The notes: a model not told the origin generated them from the letters alone. DNA of 64,000 bases from Macropodus opercularis (GCA_030770545.1 CM061100.1:3603501-3667500); one strand, 5' to 3'. Positions 13,101 to 26,875 are shown, numbered from the stretch's first letter. Program-made: numbers and translations.

Positions 13101-15327
13101 TTCAGCGAGGCAGGCTGACGACCACCACACCCCAGCACGCAGAAAAGAGCAGAGCGCCAGGCTGCTGGGACGATGGTCCAGCTATAAAGATGACCATTAA
13201 GGAGGTATTGATCAGGAGTCTCTCCGTCCGAGTCTGTCTGTCTCTCTGTCGAGACTCATCCTGCACACACCTTAATACACTAACAACAACTCGATGCACC
13301 TAAACATTTTAGGTAGCCAATATGTCACTTTGATTAAAGTCAGACCAGAGCCAGTGTGGTCTGATAGAGGGTGACTCAATAGTTCTTATTCACTTCTGCA
13401 ATAGTTACGGCTACTCCTCTTATTGTCTTGCTTTGGGAGGAGGAGGCCTCTACACGTTGCACGAATTGGGCGCTTACAGCTACAGACATTCATTCAGAAA
13501 ACACTGTAAACACCAAGTCCCAAACTTTAGTTTTGCTTGTTTGGCTTTGTTTTCCTTTTGATTATCTTGACTGATTACATTTTAGGCCTATAAATCTTCT
13601 TTTGCGTCTTGTACTTTCCCATTTTTAACGTCATTTTTTAGCAGTTTCCATTACATCAGTCCTCCTATACTTCTGCCACTGATGTCAAGCTACAGCCTGG
13701 GCTCTCCGAGCGCCCTGCTCTGAATTTACCAAGCGTACACACAGAGGGGTTTTTACTTTATGCGGGCAGCTCCGTCCGAAATGCAGAAAAGCTCATTTGA
13801 AGTAAAATTAAAAACAGTCCCTCTAAGACTTCTCGAATGCCTCAGAATACAAATGATAGTAACGCTGTCCATGTGAGCGGCGCTTCAGGATCCAACACAC
13901 AGAGCCTCTTTGTCAGCGTAGTTCAAGGTCTTTGGAGAATCTTTTATCTAAATTCACGTGAGAATTTGAAAGTGGATGTAAGCAGAAAACACCTGCGGTG
14001 TCATCAGCTTGCACCACTTCGCTGACCCAGAGGAGGATTGTGGATCTGAGTATTCCACAGGATGATTGATGTATTGCACAGCGCGTGATTTGTATTCATT
14101 CAGAAGCATGCGTCACCATTGATCTATTGATGCGTGGGATTGTGCATGCTCACTGCTGTGTACCGCTGCACGTCCGAGCCATTGGCTATCGATGACATCA
14201 GCTGATCAGCTTCAAGTCACAGGTGTTTGGCTCCTGCTGTCCAAACAGAACACTGGGGGCTTGTAAATGAGATGTAATCAGTACATCAGTAGTATCACTC
14301 CTGAACCCGTGCCAGCTGAAAAACACCCCATCATGCCACCCCCAAATCTCTTAGCCTTCCTCGTTGCCCCTGCCAGAGTCCCTCCCCTCCTCCTCTGTCT
14401 CTCTATCCGCTCATTAGTGCTGGGTTTGGAACAAAGAGCCATCTGGGCACGGCTACCTGCCAGCTTAGGTGAGCCTGTACACAGAAGAGACAGCTTCTCT
14501 TCAACATCTGTCTGGCAGGATCAAAGACGGTTCTGTTTACCCCTCAACTCCTCTCCCCCATCCTCTTTGTCTCTCCCTCGCTGCTTCTCGATCGCTCACT
14601 CATTTATTTCTGCCACCAAACCTTCCCATACATTAAACAAGAAGCAGGTTCTAAATGCAGAACCTTCTTCTCCCATACACGCGTCTCTCCACCGCTTTGT
14701 CACTTCTTGGCTCCTGTCTTCGCCCTCAGGGCTCCATGCCTTCTCTCAGACTGCTTGGTTTCCTGTTTTCACATTTTTTAAAATAATTGTTTCCCTCTAT
14801 GTATAACGAGGGAGACGTGATTTGTGGAAATTCTCTATTCTTTGCATTTCGGCCCACGGTTTTAGGCGAAGCCCGTTCTCCTGGGTGCTTTTAGAAACTT
14901 TTCACATTAGCAGCTAAAAGTAGTGCTGGCATTTATTATGGACGTTTGCCCCAGATAACCCGATGTCCACTAAGATCGATAAGCATGCCGAGCTATATGT
15001 GCAGACAGTAAAAAAGAAAGGTTGAGTCAGATTTACAGCTTGTAATCAGATGCAGATAGGTCCCCAGTCCCCCTGTGAGGTAGGAAGTATTGGCTTTTTT
15101 TATGCCATTCACTTTCAGAGAAGTTCTACAGGCTGCTAATGCATGGGTAACCCCTCCGTAGTTATGAGATGGTGTATTCAGCTGGCCTGGCCTTGTAGAT
15201 ACAGCGGATCAGGGGGAGTGTTATCCTTTAAGCCAGGTGCCGCTGTTCAACACAGCCGGTTCCTGCTGACTGAAACACTTCCCTGCACACTTCTGTCTGG
15301 ATATCTGACTACGCTCACAGGCCCGGT

Positions 15328-15357
15328 TTGTGTGTGTGTGTGTGTAGGTGTGTGTGA
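15328..15357. repeat. (TG)n microsatellite, interrupted
   Basis: A TG tract interrupted by one AGG, read directly. Confidence 0.9.
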
Positions 15358-16857
15358 GACGAGGCTTCTCGGGCCCGTCTGAGCTGCGAGTGTGTTTGAT
15401 CGTCGAACAGCAGACTTTCTGGAAACCTCTCCAATATGATGCTGATGTAAGCTGCGTTTCTGTTCTTGTTTCAAGCTCTTTGCTCAGAACTAATAAAGAT
15501 TGATCAGTCTTCCGTTCGAGATCAATGCCAGCGCTATTTTGGTTATGGCTGTTTGCTACGATGCAGTCTGATCAATGGCAACGCTATTTTTTGTGTCGAG
15601 GTCAGGGCCTAGTTTACAGAAAGGCTTGGCTGATGGACCGTTCAATGCCACAGAGGCTTCAGCAACTCCTCTCTTATGTTTCTTTAACAGCCTCCTATAC
15701 GGAAAGACTTGATAATGAATTGATTTCAAGCTATCTCACCCGCTTTATATCACAAACATTCCCAGCCAGAATGATTACATCATTGCCGGATTACAACTTC
15801 CCACCCGCGGCTCTGCCAGTTTATAAAAACACTCCCAGGAAAGGCTGGGTAAGGTGTTACAGGCACCCCTGGTTCCCTCTTTCTCCATCCCTTTCTCTTT
15901 TTCCTTGATTGACTTGGAACCCATGCGTGGATGAGGGAGGGGGGGGTGACTCAGTCCGTTTCTCTTCAGCATCGTGTTCAGCAGGAGACGGCCAACTGGA
16001 GCATAAAACTAGGCTGGTAGTCTGCAGGTAGCCACCGGCTGAGCTCACCTGCCGCTAAATTCACTCTGACAGGTGAGATCACAGCCTCGTGGCAGGGCAC
16101 GGCACCCGACAGAGGGGCGAGACGCGGGCGGGTGTAGCAGCTCAGCCTCGTAGGAGCTACCTCTGCACAGAGCAGAGGAATAAGGTGGTTAATAGTGAAA
16201 TATCCCATGAGCAACAAGACTGAGCTGAAGTCTTTGTGCTGATCTGAGCACTACTACCAACTGGCAGGCTGCAGGTTTTGGGCCACGTAGTCACAGGGGT
16301 CGCATTTAAAACAGGGAATCATTGTTTTTATAAAAGATTATGACTTTCATTAGAATCACGCCTTCATTCAAGTGTGAACATCAGTGTACTCATCATTCAA
16401 TGAGTTTAACTCATAGGTAGGCGATCGTGTCACCCTGCCTGTTCTGTGATAGATGCATATTCTTGTTTGTACAGATAATATCATGAGGTGCAAAACTGAT
16501 TTACTCAGTTTAATTTCTACAGTAGGGGTCTTTAATGTTTCTTGACCCAGGGGACACAGAGTCTTTCTGCTCCTAACAAGACAGAATAGAATAAAAATAG
16601 ACTTGTTTTAGAGCTTACGGTTGTTTGCCAGCAGGAGCTCCATTTCTTGTAATAGTGCAGAATTTTTCTGTTTATTTGAACATGTTCACTGGACGGATGA
16701 CTGAAATGAAAGAAGTGTTAAGTCCAAAATGGCTTCTCTTTAAACTTTGCAGGGAAGAAACAATAGTGTTCTGCAGTTGGGGGGTGTTTGCCCCTTTGAG
16801 TATTTTTATTTGTTTCACTCAGGTACAAAACAGACCACAGGGAAACCACACCCCTGC

Positions 16858-16860
16858 CTG

Positions 16861-16892
<32 letters not shown>

Positions 16893-16903
16893 CACACGCA
16901 CAC
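16858..16903. repeat. (CA)n microsatellite with CG interruptions
   Basis: About 23 CA units with two CG substitutions. It generates the His/Thr-rich and Val/Cys-rich chance frames on the two strands. Confidence 0.95.
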
Positions 16904-19689
16904 CTCCTCCCCATTCAAACTTATCACTGCTCCACTGCTGCAACTCAGCAAATGCGGCGGACAGGGTTTAATTTTCTGGCCCCCCGCCTCAGCCCCAGCC
17001 TCATGCATTTTTCATCACCACCACCCTGTTCCCATCCAGCCACTGCCGCTGTACAACGCTATTGATTGGCGATTAAGGCATCACACTGTTATAAAGAGGT
17101 TAATATTTTAAAGCTGTTATGCTTTTCCTCCTTGTGTTACACTTTCAGGGCTTTGTAAGAGTTTTTAAAAGTTCCCACATTTATGCCAGGTCAGGTTATG
17201 AATGTTTGATGCCTTGTAATGCAGACTGGAGTCTGCTTTTCCACCTCCTACACAATGCTTAGTCCGACGCAGAGGTGGTGTTTGATCAGCTGACTGCAGC
17301 AAAGGTGAGCGGGAGCAGTGTCAGTCAGCAGGGAGACGGGGAGATGGGGCCACGCTCTGTGTCTCGGCGTTGACCATTTTATGGTTTGCGTATGGTGATA
17401 GGGCAATACTGAGGCTTCCACCAGTCTCATCCTATTCTATCTCCTTATAGTAGCATGTAAACTTGCCATTGTCGTACTTCCAGCATCAAAACATTGATAC
17501 ATTTCTTTTGGTTGTCCTTTAATCTTATTATCTGCTGACACCTACTCCAGTCTAATAGTTGAAAGATCCCACGTTTTTCATGCTGAAGAAACAGGTCACT
17601 CAGTTCAGTGGCTCACTGATGTGTTTTTAATAGTTAATAGCAAACAGGAAGCTAAGTGAGAGGAGAGACATTATGGCACCGTATAGGAGGTTTTGAGAAC
17701 ATTTCCTTACAGTTTGAACCCTGTGCGTTGCCAGTATGGTTTGACTTCATCAGGGGTCGGGGAGGGTGACACGTAAACAACAAGGGCTAGAGAGGCGCGA
17801 ATGGGCTGGGCTTATTTGGTGAACGTACTTGAGAGAAGTCGAGATAGAAACAGGAGGCGTCCAGAGTGTTAGTCCAGCAGGGTTCACACCCGTTTTGGGT
17901 AAGAACGTCAGAAAGGCAGGAATAGAGTTGTTACCCCAGGGACTGACCTACTCCACCATTGTCCTGGAGAAGGTTTGGACTTTTCATTTGTCTGATCAAG
18001 GAGTTCACCTGACCACACGCCAAAGCTCATTCTGTTGACCTGCTGCTTCACTGCGAGTCATTCGTTTTCCCGCTCGGCTCGACAGTTCAGACGAGTGACT
18101 CGTGTAAGAGCGGTACTCTCCATTAATGCTGCTCAGTTCGCGTTGTTGCAGCCTCGTCCTCCAGGGCAGGGCCTGATAACACGCCTGAGCAGTGTCCCAA
18201 TCACCGTGATCACCTGTGACAAACCACACTGAGGCCTAATCGATACATTACTCGCCAGCGTGCCCTGCAGGCCTGCGTGCGTATTACTCGAAAGAACACC
18301 TGAAAGCTGAAATGAAATGAAAATAAAATGAGCGATTGTTACAGAGGCGTAAATGAAGGTGTGGTCTAGGCAGCGGGAAGCGCAGAGCTCAGTCCGTGAC
18401 TCCTAATTAATATAATATAACACGAAGGGGGTAGTTAGTGAAGCTTTGTTTGTCTTAGGCTAAATTAATGCCCCCTTACCATCATAACAGTCATGTCATT
18501 ACAGGAAGAGGGTGAAGAGCCTGAAGAGTGTTTAATGTCAATGTTTTCCCTCCTACTTAATGAGCTGGGTTTACTCCCTGCAAATGAATCATCTGATGAG
18601 ACTATCGAGTTGCTCGTGTAGCCAGAGTTTGAGGTTTCTTTCATTCTGTCATTGCTTTGGTACAACCAGATTTGTCACACGGGCACCAACACACACAGTG
18701 CACCAGACGTCCAGCTGTTCTCTGTCTTCATTAATCTGTTCTTTTACTCGTCCGCTGTATTTTGTTGCTGGTATTTGTTCCCGTCTTACTCTCCGCCTCG
18801 TCGTCCTCCCCCTCCCTCCTGGCTTTTGCCGGACCTCCTGCTGCGTTTGCCTCCAAACACCATCCACCCACCGCCGCTACTCCCATGCCTGCAAGAGTTT
18901 GTCCCTCATTATCAGTCCTTACTGCACCCCAACCAACCTTCCCACCCAGCATGGAGTCATAGCTTCAGTGCAGTATTGTCTCATTATCTCCACAGACACC
19001 GGAGATACAGAGCACTGAGGGACATCAGACACTCCCCCTCGGTTATAGGGCTCAGGATACTGACAGAACTGACAGGTGATTAAGACGGGCCAAAGGTTTC
19101 ATCGGCACATGTCAGTGCAGCTAAACTAGATGCTGAACGCTCTTTCCTGCCTACAGGAGCATCTTGGTTTAGCCTGAGAAATATTTTTACCAAATAGAGA
19201 GTCATTGAACATAACTTTCTGCTGTATCTGCAGGTATTTTGTTCTGTAAAGAGCAGGTGCGTCGTAAATGTGACGTCAGTTTGGCTTTGGCTCGACAATA
19301 ATTATGGTCAAGACACTGGGGATGAGGGGACACCAGGTAGCAGTATACAGTATAGGTGAGGTGTGCTGAGCTAAAAAAGCTTGAAAAATGGTTTGTCTCA
19401 GATTATGTAAATTTGTTTAAATTGTCTGTCTCCCATCTCATCTGCGCCGCCTGAAAACTGTTCCAAAGATGCCGTAAGACTAAATCATCAAAAGAAAATA
19501 GTGCTGAAGCAGGCTTGTGACAAACAAATCACCACTCTGTCTTCTTGTTGCATAGGTTTTAAATGCACTTTATCTCTATCGCCTCCTTGAGTCATCTCTC
19601 CAAATTCCTTCTGTCTTCCAATCGCTCCAAAAAGCAACACGTAGCGTCCATGTAACTGTTGGGCCTGTTTTCTTGGTTTCAGGATGGGG

Positions 19690-19970
19690 GTGGCATGGCG
19701 GAGGAGTGGGGCTGGCGAGGACACAGTGCTGAGAAGGAGGAGGAAGGAGGAGGGGGGGTTGTCTGTCCTAGGAGACAGATGGCGCGGGGGGCTGGTCCAT
19801 GACGGGCTGGTGCTGGACGGGCTCCATGTGCTGTAGTGGGTAACTGGGGCCCAGGGTGGAACGTAGGCGGCACTCTGATCCTCAGCGCCACAGTATTCCT
19901 CAGGCACAGGAGTCCACTTCCCCCGCCCATCTGTTCCTTCCATCACAGCTATGGCAAACGTTCCTGTACA
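19690..19970 (-). other. unconfirmed GC-rich exon candidate on the minus strand
   Basis: On the minus strand, after GTGTGTACAG (19962-19953 region), two frames look coding-like in succession: one reads FAIAVMEGTDGRGKWTPVPE, and a second (19796-19858 region) reads YPLQHMEPVQHQPVMDQPPA and stops after PSVS with almost every codon ending in G or C. No single frame joins them and I recognise no family. It may be the last exon of a minus-strand gene, a non-coding RNA, or merely GC-rich DNA. Confidence 0.2.
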
Positions 19971-20770
19971 CACATGCATGAGCTCCGAAATATACACAGA
20001 AGAACATACCCAGCGTACGTCAGAAACTTCCCCCTCTAATCTGCAGCTTTGGGTTCAGTTGCAGTGCACCAGTCCTCCTCCCCACTTTACCAAATTAGCC
20101 TCCAGGTCTAACTAGATCCCACCAGCTTCTGCTCAAATTTCATGTCACACTGACTGTACTTGACCATTTATGTTGTGCTATAGAATGTTAGACTACTCCC
20201 ACACATGCCTGTTGATGGCCACAACCTTTGTTAAGTAATATTTTGTTAAGTAATAATAATATGTTCTGCTGTCACTGATGGGGGTGGATGGACAAGGAAG
20301 AGCAGGTACACCCACGGCCACAAGGGGGAAAATGGCGAGGTTGTAACCAGCTGCCATAAGGTCTGTAATGTATGCAGGAAGATGTGTTTCTATGACTGAT
20401 GCATGATTTTCTTCTCAAATCATAAATGTTTCCCTAATCAGTCCTATAATAAACGTGCAAACACATGTGCAGCACCCGGGGCGTTAATGATCGAGCAGGA
20501 AGATGACATAAGAGTCACGGTCAGAAAGGTTGGTGGTGAGTCAAGGTCAGATGGAGGCAGAGATTTTTTCTTTGGCGCAATCTGCGATGCTTGTGATCAT
20601 CGGATGTTACAGGGCGCTAGTACACATTTTTATCAAGAGATGAAATGTGTGGTGAGTTATTTGTTGTTTCCTGCGCATCCAGGTGGCTTGTAAGCAAGTT
20701 GGAATCTGCACAAAAGCTATGAACAGAAAGGAAAGAAAGAAGCAGCAGTCAAATCATTTCATTCTTGAAG

Positions 20771-20794
20771 TTACATTACATTACATTACATTAC
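20771..20794. repeat. (TTACA)n pentanucleotide repeat, about 5 units
   Basis: TTACA is repeated four times plus a partial unit, with the downstream 100 bp also rich in TTACATT words. Confidence 0.9.
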
Positions 20795-21147
20795 TTAAAC
20801 TTTAACTACATTCTTGAAAATGTATATTTACATTATTACATTTCCATCCATCATAACACTATATTTACATTGATAATCAATAGGTGGAGTCTATTTGTCT
20901 AGTCAGGTGCCTAGAAGCAATGAAATGACAGCTGAACAGCTGAAAGCAACAGAGAAGAAAAGCTAGAAAAAAATTAAATATGAAATATGCATGTCAGTGT
21001 TTGCTTGTGATAATAATTTCATCACAGCCAAGATGATCCTGGGCTTCAACAGGTTGTGTTGCATTAACATGTCTTTTCCATGTCTGCACGAGCAGCCGCT
21101 CACACACCTGCAGGCTTATTGCCTCTAGGTTTAAATGTGGTCCTTTG

Positions 21148-21246
21148 TGGAACTGCCAGTCTGTCCAGGGTGGGTTTAACCCTCACCAGTGAAAGCTGGG
21201 ATTAACTCCAGTGACCCTGGAACCAGGTTACATGGACGTAATGGCT
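21148..21246. repeat. degenerate fish interspersed repeat (CTGTCCAGGGTG type)
   Basis: The words CTGTCCAGGGTG, AAAGCTGGGATTAACTCCAG and TGACCCTGGAACCAGG follow the layout of a very common fish repeat tail, probably from an L2-type LINE or a SINE that uses it. The copy is old and diverged. Related copies occur at 26876-26999 and 28470-28580. Confidence 0.45.
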
Positions 21247-22332
21247 CCCTACCAACAATCATAGCCTGTTACACTATAGCACGGTTTTATTCAAGTTTTA
21301 TTCACAATTTATAAATGCACATGACTCAGTCTCTTTGTGACAATAAAGTAACATTAACAATTACAAATGTTTGTGTTAGATGTTCATTAAGTCCCGATAA
21401 AACCAAAAAACACTTCCCTAAAATGATGTAATTCTCAAGCTTTTCTTACAAAGCATTTAACACAGCAACAACACATATGACGCCAGGCTTGAAGTGCTTT
21501 TAGAGGGAGCCCCTTAGCCAGCTGTCTGAATGCCAGTTAGGGAAACATTAGACCTTAAATATTAATGCCGTAATATGGCATTGTTGGAATGCTTACTGAG
21601 CTGTGGGCTCCAGGCCTGCTGGGTTATTTGTCACACTCCAGAAAGCTCACAGCAGCCAGAAAAGAAACCTCCATGAAGAAACACAGTGCAGAGCAAAGCC
21701 TCTTCAGCAATAGAAAAAAAAACGGCACCAATTTATCCACGACTAGAACGCTGGGATCATTTTGCTTTACTGTTGCTATGTGCTGTATGTACATCCCAGC
21801 AAAAGTCCCTAATGTTCTTTCTTCTGCAAATTGTTCCTGGACTGACATCACTACTGTAGATGCGATTGGACTTTGTAGTTGTCTTTGTAAGTAATAAATT
21901 CAGCAAAAGTGCCAATGAAATGTGGGTATTCAGCACAATCCAATTGAGATTTGCACAATCAAAAACAGGTACAAAATGCATTAAGCTCAATAGTCGGAGC
22001 AGCCCCCCCCCGTCTCTTTCTCTCTCTGTGTGAATCTTCCAGCAACAGATGGCCGATGAAGGAATCAGCAACACATTTATTTTTTTCTGTTCTTTATTTT
22101 AACAAAAATGTGTCATAATTGGACGTCTACCCGAACACACATATTTAAGTCTACATCGATTCGGTTCAAGTGGAGATATTTTCATCTTACATCATCCAGT
22201 GAACCGCATATACGTGCCTTTGGGAATAAATCTCTTTTTACCAGCAACAGTTTTATTTTTATTTTTTTCAAGATTTCGTTTTTGTGTAAACACAAAATAT
22301 GTAAATGTGCCTAAAATGTTGTGCAATGATCA

Positions 22333-22333
<1 letters not shown>

Positions 22334-22366
<33 letters not shown>
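22334..22366. repeat. (CA)16 microsatellite
   Basis: A pure CA tract followed by a short C run, read directly. It lies 214 bp from a (TG) tract at 22580. Confidence 0.95.
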
Positions 22367-22368
<2 letters not shown>

Positions 22369-22577
22369 CCACACATGCAGCTGAATGCTAAATGTTCAGT
22401 GTCTTCACTGCTTGTAATGTATTAAGTTAACCTTGAAGACACCCTGTGGTGCTTTAGCTAGGGCTGGCAAAGATGCCTTAAACTCTGCAGGGAATAAGAA
22501 GATGAGAAGTTGGATGGAAAAAACACACTAACAAGTAGAGTTTACTTTTAGAGCTCGAGATCCTTTTTGGCATACGC

Positions 22578-22579
<2 letters not shown>

Positions 22580-22614
<35 letters not shown>

Positions 22615-22642
22615 TGTGCAGGTGTGTGTGTCTGTCTGTGTG
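22580..22642. repeat. (TG)15 microsatellite with imperfect extension
   Basis: A pure TG core at 22580-22609 continues as a degenerate TG-rich stretch to about 22642. Confidence 0.95.
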
Positions 22643-25600
22643 AGGTTACTGCGGAGCTTAACATCTCCCTGATTGGATATGTAATGAAATGCAGTTATGA
22701 AATCACCGATGGGAGGCTGGAAGCGCTGCCGTGGGTTGTGTGGTAAGGTCTGGGACACGGGGTGAAGGTGGGTTTGGGTGCGCATGCAGTGAGGGGGTCA
22801 ATGATGTGAATTCCATCGATTGCAGGCGTCCTGACAAGTGTTCAGTGATTTCCTGTCCCTGGCAAAAATATTGTGCTTGTTAATCCATTTGAATCAGAGC
22901 AGCGAAGGGACCCAGTGAAGGAGGCTACGTGTGTCTGTGTGCGCGTGTGTGTGTACACGCTGCTCGGAAATTGTGTAGTCGGGGGGTCGGCGCAAACAGG
23001 ATGCTAATGAGCCCGCTCTAATCAATGTGTGCTTAATCAGCTATTCAGTGGCCACAGGACGGATAGAGAAGGGGAGCAGAGGGAGCGGTGAGAGAGTGCT
23101 GGGAGGAGTTCATGAGAAAGTGCAGGCCCAACCTCTGATTCACTCCCTCGGCTGAGAACCTTGTTTCTCAGGAACTCTTTGGTGAATGTAGATTTGCTTT
23201 CCTCTCGACCGCAGCACCGGGCCGTGTGCTGTTGGGCTTCTGAATGAGCAGAGCTACAGCTTCGCTTGTCTGGAAAATAATTTAATTACATGCAGTGTTA
23301 CAGATGGTGACGCCATGATTTGTGTGTGTTGAATGATCACAAAGGATGACAGGGCTGCATTTTTAATGAGGTAATAAATAACAAACATCTGGATGACAGA
23401 CAGACAGACACGTAGCTGAGATAGTTTTAATGGATAGAGGACAAAATCACACTTTTTTGTGATGTCAAAGCCTGTAGATCAAAACTGGAATAAATTAGAC
23501 TCTAAATTAGATTGTTGGAAGGAAAAGCTTTGCTGAAAACATCACTACCACAGGCGACACTGGTCAAATGTGTGACCAGAGGCTTCAGCAGCACGCGTTC
23601 ATATAACATTTAAAATGCATAACAATATATTTTAAAAAAGCTTCATGCTAAAAGTAGATATTTGTAAAAAAATATGATTCTAATAGTTATTAATTGAACT
23701 TGCATGGTTTGACATCTGCACTACTATTACGGTACTTTCTTTCCACGAGCATTCCCCCACACTAGCATCCGTCAAAAAGAATTAATAATAACATGGATAA
23801 TGCTCTTGTTCATAAACTTTCATTATTTAACCCTGTCCCATAGGACATTTTTTCATTTTTTTTCCAGCGTGTTGGTTTCAAGAGTTATGCATTAATCCTG
23901 TTCTTTACCCACTCAGAAAAAGGCCACAACTCAATCAGTCTCCCGTCCTGGCGAACAGCGGCCTTTAAAAAATGACTCCATACCCTGAGCTGACAGCCCA
24001 AAAATGGGAAGAGAGGAATTAATCTCGCAGAAAGACCCAGAATAAAAAAGCGGGGGAAAAGAAACTAAAAAGGAAGGCTGGGCAGGGTGCGGAAGGAAAG
24101 TGTGTGTTAGGTGAATGTAGCTGGGGTCCACTCACAAACCTACACAAATTCTGCAGCACGCTACGCACCCACACAAACGGTATGTGTGAAGATGAGAAGT
24201 GGGAGGGAGAGGGAGCAGAGATCAATCCATATTACAGTCTAATCTGTAACGTCCTGAGCTGCCGCAGAAGACTTTATGAAGTGTTGTCAACACGTTGTGA
24301 TTCCAGAAGGATCGGGGCCGCTGCATTAGCTTGTTAATATTCTATAAGAGGCCGGGTCAGTGCGGATCCCTGGTTTGTGGCATCTACTTTCAAGCAGTTA
24401 AGATCAAGCTACGTTATTTGCTCTTAAATACGATGCGACCTGAAAGCAGGGAACAGCTGTATGAGGGCAGACAGGGTAAAAGCGGAGAGAAGTGGCAGAG
24501 AAAGGGAAATAAAAAGGTGCTGATTCCTGGCAGCGGTCCACATCGACGCTCTCATGGAGCGTGCAGAGAGTTTGCGTTGGTGTGTGAACTGTATTGGAAT
24601 TTGGATGCAAAGCAGAGACAGAAAGGGAGACAGACTGGGGAGGGGTGGATGGAGGGAAAGATGGATCGCAGAGGACCACGCCAGAATCTCAAGCTTCATG
24701 AGGACGGCGTCCCTCTGAGGGGGCCCGTGGTTAATCCAGACTGCCAGTAAATACGTATATCAGGATGCAAAAGTCTTGCTGCTGCTCTTGATCGTCGAGT
24801 CTTCACCCTGTGAGACAGCACATGATGATGTCCAGTTGATTCACTGTTAAAAAAATGCACATTAACATACTTAACAGTTGTCACATACCAAATCCGTGAC
24901 TGTAATTTAAATGCCTCGCATCTGATCTCGTGTCATTTGGCTTGTGTTTGAGAATATTTAATAAGGCTACATCATTACAACCCCCTCCCCCAACACATCT
25001 ATATCTATTTGGGTAAATGAGCAATGGCTTTCGTTTGAGCCGGAAAGCCGAGCTGTCATTAGTCTGTCTCCAAATACACCCACTAACTCTAATGATGCAA
25101 GAACACGCCCGGCTATGCCTGAGCACGAGCCGTTTGAAGCGTATGAAAAAATGAAATAAAAAGATTTAAGGAAAGATGGATGTAGCAACGTGTACGTCTT
25201 CAGGTGGAGATAGCATTTCACTGCAGAGAGACGGGAGGGTGATGGGAGCTGTTTGTTGGGTAGCGGTGGCGCTTTGTGTGCGTGTGCGCGCGCGCGTGCT
25301 TCAGTTTTATTTTCATTTTAAAGCGGATCGGGTTTTTAACATGCAACTCTGACTCTGTCTGTCTGTCAGCCACGCTTTGATGTCCTGTTACTGATGTAGC
25401 CTCTGAGAGGGCTAAGGTATCATTAAGCACTTTCAATGAGTGCCACGCAGAAAGATGACTGGATCCCTAAAGTTTTTCATCATCAATAAAAAGGACGCTG
25501 CCTCTTCTTTAAGCGAGAACTTCAATCAACTTTAATTCATTTATTTGTCCATAAATAACCTGCCTGTGATTAGCAAAAGGATATTCTTTTAGCACGGTCA

Positions 25601-26875
25601 GAAATTCTATTGCAGCCCTCGCTTTTCTTTCAGCGCTGCTTCATCAGACTAATGTCTGGCATGCAGTCTATAATGATGTGCAGGTAGATGAGCGATATGA
25701 GGCTAATATGTGGAGAGATAATATATGCCTGTCACCAGTAAAGCATGAGCATTCCAGAGTGCAACGCATGCTGAATTTGAACGAGGGGGAAGACATTAAA
25801 TATTCTTTTTGATTGCATATCCAGCTGCATATTCTCACACAGGGATTTTGCTTTTAACTGAATGTGCTGTACACAAGCACTTTGCAGTTTAACAAATATT
25901 TTTCCCCTGGCAGTGTCTCAGCCCACCGGTGGTTTAGTACTTAATCCTTCACAACAAATCCAACTACTAGATTCACCCAGGGGTGGGCGGGGAAGTGCCA
26001 TCTCCACAAAGGGAATTATTGACATTATTAAGCTTTGTGTTTACAGGAGAAAAGGCATTTTGTATCATAAGCCAATGTATGGTTTCAATCCTTCTCACGG
26101 CTATAACTTAACTTATAATGATGAAAGTGACCTTGCTCTGTGGAGTTGGGTGGGCAGGTTTTACTAATGTAGTGGGGAATACTTCGGGGAATACTAATGT
26201 TAGTTGAGGCAACATCTTAAGCCTCCTTATAGCAGCTCTTGCCCCAGGTCTCCCCCAGAATCAAGGGTCCTTTTGAAAAAGCCTGTCTTCTCATCTCTGG
26301 CTCTGTTCTGAAAGCTCATTAGGACTGGAGATCAAAGACCGGGGCAGTCGGCCTGTGAACTGGACACTGTGGGCTATTTCCATCTATTTATCACTCGTAC
26401 GGCTATTTTGGCTCTCACTGGAGGTGATCGGCATCCAGATTACACCACAACTTTCCTCTGTAATCGTGCCATTCTGGTGACATCCAACAGCAGCCACACA
26501 CTAAGGATTCTCCAAACGGCCAGGACTGTTTCCAGCCATCACTGGCCAGCAGATGAAAAGCTCATTCACAACTTTGAGTAACAAGCAGCTTTAACCCTGT
26601 CCATATTCAAACATAAGGCAGAAATTATGCAGATGTTTCACTCAATAAAAAGGCGATTAAATGCTCTATGTGATATAAACTGTGACTCATACTTTACTCC
26701 TCTTTTTCAAGGGTCTGGGTGTGGGCCTGGCTTCAGATAGTTTGCATGTTGTTCTGGGCTCCACGTACTGTTCTATGGCTTCTTCCCGCAGTATGAGACA
26801 TGCAGTTTGGTTAACTAGTGACTGAGTTTCAGTAAATTGCCCAGACATGTGAAAGTAGTTGTCTGTCTTCGTGTG

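Larger units (their letters stand above)
10109..19689. other. intergenic or intronic stretch without supported genes
   Basis: Single-copy-looking DNA with microsatellites at 15328 and 16858. The longest frames (14267-14806, 15525-15908, 16625-17065, 18560-19083) are of chance composition: leucine/serine/proline-rich from pyrimidine tracts or built on CA repeats. A 20-bp imperfect direct repeat lies at 15521-15589. Confidence 0.5.

Noticed and set aside
14267..14806. 179-codon plus-strand open frame
   Set aside because: Ser/Pro/Leu composition follows pyrimidine-rich DNA; no domain, and it is not bounded by sensible splice or start context.
18560..19083. Overlapping 143-152-codon frames on the plus strand
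   Set aside because: Two overlapping frames over the same pyrimidine-rich tract, neither recognisable; typical of stop-poor low-complexity DNA.
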